Assembly (NCBI RefSeq): GCF_048544455.1
Contig: NC_133526.1
Coordinates: 5,472,001 to 5,536,000 of the forward strand
DNA: 64,000 nt
Reading direction: 5' to 3'
Source: Silene latifolia
Taxonomy: Eukaryota > Streptophyta > Magnoliopsida > Caryophyllales > Caryophyllaceae
Of the stretch, positions 55,819-64,000 are shown piece after piece (position 1 is the first letter of the stretch; each line of letters begins with the position of its first letter). The position numbers and the translations under genes were made by a program. The notes below the pieces were generated by a model. That model worked only from the letters and a program-made list of their open reading frames with translations, made no database searches and was not told where the DNA came from.

Positions 55819-58800
55819 TTGGGGTGACTGTCCGGCTTGGGCCGGGGTGTCTACCTCGATATGACCGCGGAGGGGATAAACACTTTGATGGAAAAATTGG
55901 GTGATTCTTCATTAGATGTAAACATGCGTTGGGGTGCCAACAATTGTTTTGGACACCTCCGCCGCTACACAAAGTATTTCCTGAGATTGTCGGTGTTCCA
56001 ATGGCTCATCAGAGGCACACCCTCCATGTCGGTCAGCCGGTATGTACCCGGCCTCATTTCTTCAACCACTTTGTAGGGACCCTCCCAGTTGGCCGTTAGT
56101 TTACCATGAATGTTTCCCTTGTTGGTGGCGGCCGACTTTCTTAGGACTAGATCCCCTACTTTCAAGTCCCTTTTGTGGACTCTTCGGTTGTAAGCTCTTC
56201 TCATTCGGTTTTGGTATACCGCCAAGTTGAGGCGTGTTGTATCTCGGCTTTCTTCAACCAGGTCTAGGGAGGTTCTTAAGCCTTCCTCATTTTCAACCGG
56301 GTTAAAGGTGGCCGTTCAATGTCGGACCGTTGCTTTCAATTGGCGGGATCGCCGGACCCATAGACTAAGTGGAACGGACTGTACCCCGTTGCTTCTTTCT
56401 CCGTGGTTCGCAGGGACCACAAGACGCCGGGTAGTTCATCGGCCCATCTTCCCTTTAGGTCTTCAACTGTCTTCTTCAAACCGTTGAGGATTGTTTTATT
56501 GGCCGCCTCCGCCGTCCATTGCTCGTGGGTGACAGACGGAGGAGTATGCAAATTTGATACCGAGTTCTTCCAAACCAGCTCATTATTGTGTCACTCCAAA
56601 ACTCTCGGCCGTGGTCGAATACCATGACTTGGGGTAACCCAAAACGAGTTATGACATTTTCCGAGATTACCTTTCTTACTTACCGCCGTCGTCTTTGCGA
56701 GTCTCAAGCTACGACTTCAACCCATTTGGTGAAGTAGTCAACGGCGACAATCAAGAACTTTCTTCCGTCGGATGCCGTTGGAAATGGCCCTAGTAGATCC
56801 ATCCCCCACTATGCGAAAGGAAGGGGATTAAGTGCACGGCCGCGGAGTCTCGGGACGGCGCGTGTATCACCGGAGCATGCATTTGACAGGTTGTTGCATT
56901 TTTGGTCTTGGCTCGGGAATCCGCAAGCATGGTGGGCGAGAAGTAGCCGGCTCGGAGAGCTTTGTGGGCTAGTGTTCTTGCCCCCATGTGATGGCCGCAG
57001 ATGCCTTCGTGGATCTCTGTCGATATAGCTCGCGTCGGCCGGGACCGGACCGACGCACTTTAAGAGTGGCCTCGTTACGGACCTCCTGTACAATTCCCCT
57101 TCAAACACCACGTACCTTGCTGCGATTCTCTTTATTTTCTGCGAGAGACTGCGGTCCTCCGGTAGTTCATTTGTCAATTTGTATTTCATTATCGGAGTCA
57201 TCCACGTTGTCTCGGTCTCTATGTTACCCACCATGCCGACGACCTCGGCAATGCTCTTGGCATTCCTGATGTCCACCAAAGACGGTTCAAATGACATTCT
57301 TGATGGTTGAGTGGCGAGTTTTGAGAGAGCGTCGGCTCGGTTGTTCTCGCACTGGAATGCATTGTATCCGAAAAAGATTTCAACTTTGAGGTGTCGCTTT
57401 TACCCTTTCCGGGTATCTTACCATTCCGTCGTCTCGAGTCTCGTACTCTCCTCTGATTTGATTAGCCACCAAAAGTGAATCTGTTTTCAAAATGATGTGC
57501 TCCGCCCCTGCGGCCCTAGCTAGCTCGACTCCGGTTATCACCGCCTCGTATTCGGATTCGTTGTTTGAGGTCGAGAAGGTAAATTTCAAGGCGTACTCGA
57601 ACTCGTCCCCGTTTGGGCTGATGATAAGTATGCCGGCTCCTGAGCTGTTCGTCGTGGAGGACCCGTCGGTGTATACCTCCCATACTCCGGGGTTTTGCTC
57701 TTCTTGGTATGTGCATTCGGCCGGAAATCCGCCGGCTCGTCCCTTTATCGAGGGCCTCGGCTTGTACTGAATGCCGAAGCCGGATAGCTCTACTGCCCAT
57801 TTGATGAGCCTGCCGGATTGCTCAAATTTTTCTAATGCTTTCTCCAACGGCTGGTCGGTTAGGACCGTCACGGGATGTGCGTCGAAGTAGGGTTTCAGTT
57901 TCCTTGCAGCGACGACGACAGCAAAGGCTGCTTTTTCAATTAGCGGGTAATTTCTCTCGGCGGGCAACAATGTATGGCCGACAAAGTAGATTGGGTGCTG
58001 TTGCTTGTCTTCTTCTCTGACGATCACGGCACTGACCGTGGCCGAGGTAACTGCTATGTACAGATATAGTGTTTCCCCCGATCGGCCGGACAGGGTTGGG
58101 AGAGTCCGAAGATGAGCTTTCGGTTGTTTGAAAGCCGTGCTCGCTCCTCCCCAGTAAAGTCTTTATTCCCCTTCAACACCTTGAAGAATGGGGTGCTCTT
58201 GTCGGCTGACCGAGAGATGAAACGGGCTAGAGCCGCCATTCTCCCGGTCAGCATCATGACCTCCTTTCGATTCCTCGGCTCCGGCAGGTCTAGGATCGCC
58301 TGGACTTTGTCTGGATTGGCGTCAATTCCCCTGGCACTGACAAGTACGCCGAGGAACTTACCTGCCCGGACACCGAAGTTGCATTTCATTGGGTTGAGCT
58401 TCATCTTGTACTTCCTTAGTGAACAAAATGTCTCGTGTAAATCGGCTAAGTGCTCGCTGTCGGACTTGCTTTTTACAATAGCATCGTCGACGTAAGCCTC
58501 AATGTTTCGCCCTTTTTGATTTTGGAACACTTTGTCCACCCGTCTTGTGTAAGTTGCACCGGCGTTCTTTAAACCAAACGGCATCATTTTGTACATGTAT
58601 GTGCCGTTACCGATGATGAATGCGCATTTAGGCATGTCTTCCTCGGCCATGAACACCGATGATACCCCGAGAAGGCGTTCAGCGGGCTCAGCATAGTGTA
58701 ACCTGCTGTCGCGTCGATTAAACTATCTATTCGAGGCAGGGGATAGAAATCTTTGGGGCATGCTTTATTAAGATTGGTAAAATCCACGCACATCCTCCAT

Positions 58801-61514
58801 GCCCCCGATGATTTCCTCACCATTACAACATTAGCTAACCACTCAGGATAGGTACAAGGCATGATAAAGCCCGCCGCCGCAATTTATCTACCTCGGCTTT
58901 TATGGCCTCATCCTTCTCGAGGAGTTCCTCATCCTTTGCTTGACAGGCGGCGGTGGGGAGTACGTTCACCAGTGAACAATTACCTCCCGCTCACGCCCGC
59001 ATCTCGGCCGCCGAGTAGGCGAAGACGTCTTTGTTCTTTCTCAGCAGATCTAGGAGTGCGGCTCTGAATTTTGGCTCCAGGTTAACACCGATAGTTACGG
59101 TGCGGCCTGGGTCAATCTCTACCTCTTCGATCTCCGCTCCCTCGACCATGCCGACGATGGTATCCATGCGCTCGCCCTCCTGTTGCAAGGATGGGCTCTT
59201 CCCCTTCTCTGACTTCTTCGCCACTTTGAAGGATTTCATGTTGCACCCTCTGGCGGACACTTGGACATTGACCACTTCGTCCTTTTCGTTCTTTGAGATG
59301 AGCTTATGCGCTTCCCCCCGGTCCGAGACATACATCAATGTCAGAGCCCGGATGGACATTACTGCATCGGCCTCGCTCAGGGTGACTCGGCCTATGAGAA
59401 CGTTGTAGGCGGACGAGCCGTCAATGACCACGAACTCAGACATAACGTTCTTGGCCGCACTTCCCTCGCCGAACCTCACCGGCAGCCTGATTGACCCAAG
59501 GGGTACCAGGCCGGCACCGAAAAAGCCGTACAACGGGTTGGTGCGGGGCTCAAGTTTTCAACCTTCGGACCGAGGTTGAGAAAGCATTCGCTGTACATAA
59601 TGTTTGTGTAGGCGCCTGTGTCAATCAGGCACCTCTTCACCAGGTTGTTGGCTATGTCCAAGTGGACTACGAGTGGGTCGCTGTGAGGGGCGATGATTCC
59701 CTCGTAGTCCTTCTTCCCAATAGTTATATCGGGGATGTTGGAAGCGGGAGTCGCTGTGTTGGGCACAAAGTTGATGGCCTGATACAGCTCGTTCAGGTGC
59801 CGTTTGTGCCCATGAGCGGACCCACCGTTCTCGTTGCCCCCGATGACAACATGGATTACTCCTATCCGTTCGAAGACGGATTTCTTATCTGAACCGCTGA
59901 CATCAGTCTTTTGGCCTTTGGCAACATACTTGCCGAGGCTCCCCTTCCGGATCAGGTCTTCAATGGCATTCTTCGGATGCGGCAGCTTGTCGATAAAGTG
60001 ACCGGTGTGGCCGTGGTACTCACGATCGCTCGTGTCACCGTCACTCCTCGGCCTGGGAGGCCTCTCCCACTTCTGACCCTCGCTCTTGCTCAGGGCGAAA
60101 ACCTCGGCGGCAGACACGGCCAGGGGGGTGTGATCATTGTACCGCTTCTGGCGGTTCGTTCCCGAACTCCCCCCGGCGTTCGCCGAGTTCTGTTTCCTGG
60201 TGGACCTGTCAGGCCGTGTCCTATTATCGTCACGGCGTCTTTCATCCGGGTTGTCCTCCCGGCTGCTTTTTCTTTCTGAGTGCTCGGCCTCGCTGGGGCC
60301 TACCCAGGTTCTGTGGTAGTCCTCCACCTTAATGGCTTGATCGGCCATTTTCCTGGTGGAGTCTAGTCTCTGGCCGCCGCACTTGATGAGCTCATTCTTT
60401 AGATCTCCTCTCGGGAGGCCTTTCATCAGCGCGAAGGCTGCCAGTTCGCTGTTCAGCTCACGAATCTGCTAAACCTTGGCGTCGAACCTCCTCACGTAAC
60501 TTCGGAGAGATTCGCCTCCTTCCTGTCTGATAGTTAGGAGGTCCGAGGTCTCCACGACCCTCCTCTTGTTGCAGGAATACTGGGCTAGGAACGTGTCCTT
60601 TAGGTCGGCGTAACAAAGATACCCGACCGTCGGGTAGCCCCTTGTACCAACTCGCGCCATACCATGCGTGTCGTTGGGAAGACTCGGCACCAAACCTCGT
60701 CGGGTTGCTCCCATACCGACATGTGAGATTCGTAAGCCTCGACGTGGTCGGTTGGGTCGCCTTCTCCTTTGTATGCTATAGGTGGCAACTTCACTTAGTC
60801 GGCACCGGGTATCTAGGACGTGGCGCCGAGGGGTCGTCCGACCACGTGTCGAACGACACGCGGCGATCGGCTCCTCACATCCCTAGTCCGGCTCCTCTCC
60901 CCGTGGCGGGAAGGGCTTCTTCTCCGACTCTGGTGAGTCGGGTTTTTTCTCCGACTCCGGTGAGTCGGACTTCTTTCACTCCTCTGGGGGGTGCCTCGTC
61001 GGCGCTGCGGCGATGCCGTCCTCCCGCGAGTGCGGGAAGGACTAAGGTCTACCACTAGCGCTCTGGGCTCCCCCGGCGTCTTGATCGGGCCAGCCTTCTT
61101 CCAAAGTGCTCCATTCAAGTCTCTTGAATCACCTTCTCCTGCCCCGGTCTCCTGGACGGGTTCCGCCGCTCTTGTCGGTGTGACAGTGTGAGCCGACGTA
61201 TTACCAAGGAGGTCCAGGAGTAGCTTCAGATTTGCCACATCAACCACATGTCCCATGATGGTGACCTGGTTGGCGGGCAGCGGCATATCTTGTTCCTTTG
61301 GCGTCTCGTTCGTCGTATCAGTGATACGGCCGGTGGGAGACCGCCCGATTTCTGAGTTGCGGAATGTGTCGTCTTGGTAGAATTTGTTTTCCACCAACAC
61401 CTTCTCTGGTTGTTTCGACATCTTCTTAGCTCTTTGGGTGGGTTTTTTTTTTTTTTTTTTTTTGGGAATGAATGTGACTAGCTTCTAGTATCCTTTCCCA
61501 CAGACGGCGCCAAT

Positions 61515-62104
61515 TGTTCCGGGTGTAATTCCAGAGCAGTTATATGTTACCACCCGTGCTTGTAGAATGACGTCTTTGGTTGAATCCCCCTTGCGGTCTC
61601 CTGAAACGATGAACAAACTGAGGGCTCGGCTTTAGACCGAGCGAACTCACTCCGACGCTCAAGTCAGTAACTTAGAGAGGTAAGTTGTTGTTACTTGGCA
61701 AAGTACGTATTGTAGAGAGATAAGGAAGATATTACCAGATGAATAGTGATTCTTAGGTTAAATTGTGGATCTCCTCCTCAATGAGAGTTGAGGAGTATTT
61801 ATAGACTTTCACCTTTTGTCACGTAGTGGCCAAGTGGGCAAGTGGCTAGCAGGTGGAAAGACTGATCTACCCCTCGGCCGAGGGACCCATGGCAGGCCGG
61901 CGGGCCTTGTTGACTCGCCACCGAGGGGTCTTGGATATGAGTTCGCGGATGTGTGCCTCGGCTGGCTCATTGTCCCCGCCGAGGCACAAGAGACAGGCCG
62001 ACAGGTGGCGTCGGTTAGGCTGTCTAAGCCGTTGACTTGCTGTGGATATCTTTGACCTTGCTCAATATGATGACTGGTCAGCGGGTGCAGAATATGCCCC
62101 ATCA
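61515..62104 (-). repeat. LTR of the gypsy element (5' LTR)
   Basis: The partner of 51380-51969, next to the primer-binding site and followed by the GGTAC duplication and the rest of F-box I. Confidence 0.95.
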
Positions 62105-62262
62105 GGTACAATCACAGAGATAACACAATTGTACCCTTCGAAATAGAGGCAACAGTAAGGCCTGATGGAGTCAGTCCACCACCACTCATACTTTGTATTA
62201 TATCAAGCCTCGTTCCGATTCCAGGGTGCTCCTCGACTAAGTTACAAGAAATCAAGGATTAA
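62105..62262 (+). pseudogene. F-box/FBA gene I, 3' part
   Basis: After the GGTAC duplication, codons 62110-62262 encode the last 50 residues of the F-box family (NHRDNTIVPFEIEATVRPDG, ending LQEIKD and TAA). They are in frame with the part ending at 51379, so the gene was intact when the gypsy element landed. Confidence 0.93.
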
Positions 62263-62564
62263 CGAGTTTTGTCGATCTCATAATTAGATGTCGTGGTTTT
62301 TTCAGTTAATGTATTATACAACTGATTGTATATATATATAACCTATTTAATGTAGTTGAGTTTGTTATAAAGTTATCGAGCTATGATACATAGTGATTGA
62401 GTTTAACAAAATAATTATTAAGCTCAATAACTTATAAAATAGCTCAACAACTTTGTGTAAGAGCTCATCAGCTTTATGTAAGAGCTCAACAACTTTGAGG
62501 CGGTTATACAGTGCTACTATACAACTGGTATAGTCGTATATTAAACGAGACGAGATCATTATCG
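62263..62564. other. I 3' flank
   Basis: Matches the B 3' flank (18186-18512). No gene. Confidence 0.6.
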
Positions 62565-62573
62565 TAATAATAT

Positions 62574-62945
62574 GAGAAAATTGTTGATTATAGTCTTTTA
62601 TAAACTACTTTTTTGCAAATTTCATCCAAAACTTTTAACTCCGGCGGACAATTGACTCCAATTTAAATTTTTGTCACTTAAATTCATTTTTTATGACGAA
62701 AATACCCTCACCTCATTTTTTATAATCCCTTGTTCATCTTCCTTCTTCATATGTCACTCTTCATCTCTTTAATCCTTCTTCAATTGAGAAGTAAAAAGAC
62801 ATAATCTAGGGAAAGTAAGTCACTTTTTAACAAATTTGACCGAAAAGAGTATTGTGGTGCAATTTTGTAAGAAAAGTAAAATTTTGGATGTAATTTGCAA
62901 AAAAAATATAAGGCTGTAATTTTCAAAAAAATCAACAATTTTCTC
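62574..62945. mobile_element. Mutator-like MITE (copy 2)
   Basis: The duplicate of 18522-18892 with the same 9-base flanks TAATAATAT (62565-62573 and 62946-62954). Confidence 0.9.
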
Positions 62946-62954
62946 TAATAATAT

Positions 62955-63549
62955 AGGAACTTTTTATTTGTCATAAGCAGCGACTACCTCCAACAATATA
63001 TTTTTGTGAACATAATCGCGATTAAAATTCTAACTACTTAGCTAAGACGTACTCCTACAATTTAATTTGGGCACATTATAAAACCCATTTATTAAAGTTT
63101 CAAATATAAAATATTAATATTTTAAAAAATTCTTTATTTATCTTTGACCCAACGAATACCCGTTCGGGTCGCTTTGGGTTCGGGTCAAACGGGTCGCCGA
63201 GTCGAAATTTTCGGGTCTTGACCTTGAAAAACTGGTCAGGTAGATTTTTTGGGTCGGGTCAGAATTTGACAGGTCTACTTACCTCCGTTCGTGAATAGTG
63301 CTTCGCTTTTTAATTTATCGTTATTGAAGTAATGCCTTCGTGCTTTCTTTTCAAAAAAAAAAAAAAGGATTGGGACGGAGGGAGGGCTTATCTAAGACGT
63401 ATTACAATTAAATGAAAAGCACATTCAGATTACAACGTGATATTTTGTTAACACAATCGCGATTAGAATCCTAATGACAATTACATTCCTAATCTCAATA
63501 TAATTCATTCAGATCCAGGTGGTTGTTCTCTGTCACAAGATTTTCAGAA
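62955..63549. other. Upstream region of F-box J
   Basis: Matches the C upstream region but lacks the 812-base Tourist-like element; the empty TAA is at 63393-63395. No gene. Confidence 0.65.
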
Positions 63550-64000
63550 ATGGAATATCTCAGTACAAGAAACAAGTGCAATCTAAAGACGACCCATCAA
63601 ATGCCTTTAGATGTGATCCTCGAAATACTAATTTTGTTACCGGCTAAATCGGTCCTACGCTTCAAGTGCGTATGCAAAGAGTGGTACAATCTTATCAACA
63701 ATCCCCTCTTCGCTAAACTCCATCTTAACAAATCCCTCCAATCTGACTCAAGACACAATCATGCCCTTTTATGTGAAACTACCCTTCGTATCGTAGATGA
63801 TCTGTATCGCCCCTCGAGATGGACCAAATTGAATTGGCCTAAGCAAATCAAAAAAATTATTGATAAGGCCTATACCGATGTTGTAGGCTCCTGTAATGGC
63901 TTGGTTTGCTTCAAAATTCATGTATTGAATGATGGTACTGCAACTCATTTTCCTTATTACACGCTTTCGTGCTTCTTTATATGTAACCCTACAACACGTA
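63550..64000 (+). CDS. F-box/FBA protein J, 5' part (cut by window end)
   Basis: ATG 63550 (MEYLSTRNKCN) opens the copy-2 sister of C. The 150 codons visible are open and include the F-box (PLDVILEILILLPAKSVLRF, CVCKEWYNLI), VGSCNGLVCF and the start of the FBA region (FICNPTTR). It differs from C by small changes such as two extra residues near IKKIIDK. Whether it is intact beyond 64000 cannot be seen. Confidence 0.9.
   Translation, partial: MEYLSTRNKCNLKTTHQMPLDVILEILILLPAKSVLRFKCVCKEWYNLINNPLFAKLHLNKSLQSDSRHNHALLCETTLRIVDDLYRPSRWTKLNWPKQIKKIIDKAYTDVVGSCNGLVCFKIHVLNDGTATHFPYYTLSCFFICNPTTR

Larger units (their letters stand above)
51380..62104 (-). mobile_element. Ty3/gypsy LTR retrotransposon, Tat-type, broken
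   Basis: 10.7 kb in minus orientation with two 590-base LTRs and a 5-base duplication GGTAC (51375-51379, 62105-62109). Parts read right to left: primer-binding region beside 61515 (TTGGCGCCGTCTGTGGG); gag about 59480-61421; protease-like region about 59000-59530; reverse transcriptase about 58054-58860 with YVDD; RNase H about 57380-58027 of the Tat second type (VYTDGSS, NNESEYEA); integrase and C-terminal region about 55965-57297. A separate antisense coding region (52646-55112) sits between pol and the 3' LTR, a trait known from Tat elements, and tandem repeats lie beyond it. The LTRs differ at about nine sites (1.5%), so the insertion is probably well under one million years old. The gag-pol region has many interruptions (at least six), so the element cannot move on its own. 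Confidence 0.93.

Noticed and set aside
15039-64000. Self-incompatibility S-locus
   Set aside because: F-box/FBA genes alone do not make an S-locus, and I see no RNase T2 gene with its conserved HGLWP-type motif. Kept only as a possibility in the findings.
1-64000. CRISPR arrays, operons or bacterial genes
   Set aside because: Introns, plant retroelements and MITEs show that this is plant nuclear DNA. The tandem repeats seen are minisatellites or element tails.
1-64000. tRNA or rRNA genes
   Set aside because: The only tRNA-like sequences are the two SINE heads. They lack a proper acceptor stem and continue into SINE bodies.

Overview
The window is nuclear DNA of a flowering plant, most likely a eudicot. 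It has spliced genes with GT-AG introns, AT-rich spacers, plant-type Ty1/copia and Ty3/gypsy-Tat elements, an L1-type LINE with a C-terminal RNase H, a CACTA transposon and many MITEs. The Tat-type gypsy element and the MITE families would fit Caryophyllales, but the sequence alone does not settle the species.

The host genes are a cluster of one F-box/FBA family in both orientations, plus two copies of a universal stress protein (USP) gene. Order: USP1(+) 12322-14790; F-box A(-) 15039-16181; B pseudogene(+) 16994-18185; C(+) 20336-21562; D pseudogene(+) 21966-22540; a fragment(-) about 22890-23155; E(-) 23231-24412; F(+) 37595-38782; G(-) 39332-40474; USP2, damaged(+) 45180-46785; H(-) 47034-48377; I(+), split by a gypsy element, 50342-62262; J(+) from 63550, cut by the window end. 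F-box proteins of this type usually act as substrate adaptors of SCF ubiquitin ligases; no target can be read from the sequence.

The layout is a direct segmental duplication. The block USP1-A-B-C (from about 7.14 kb) recurs as USP2-H-I-J (from about 42.75 kb). The two copies act as empty-site controls for each other, so many mobile-element insertions can be placed after the duplication with exact ends and target-site duplications. Copy 1 gained a 3.56 kb Stowaway-flanked island and two Tourist-like elements. Copy 2 gained an hAT-type MITE in the USP2 leader, another MITE at 43.4 kb, a SINE inside F-box H and a 10.7 kb gypsy element inside F-box I.

From 24.5 to 36.1 kb lies a nest: an L1-type LINE sits in the promoter of F-box E, a 5.9 kb CACTA element sits in that LINE, and the CACTA element carries a Ulp1-like protease gene and a LINE scrap. 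A young copia element occupies 1.5-6.2 kb.

Most notable are a SINE that inserted in frame into F-box H and keeps it open (+67 residues); a roughly 2.1 kb tract of apparent identity between USP1/A and USP2/H whose left edge is a microhomology deletion that removed USP2 intron 1; independent disabling of the B and I sister genes; and an antisense coding region with its own TATA box inside the gypsy element. All comparisons were made by eye.
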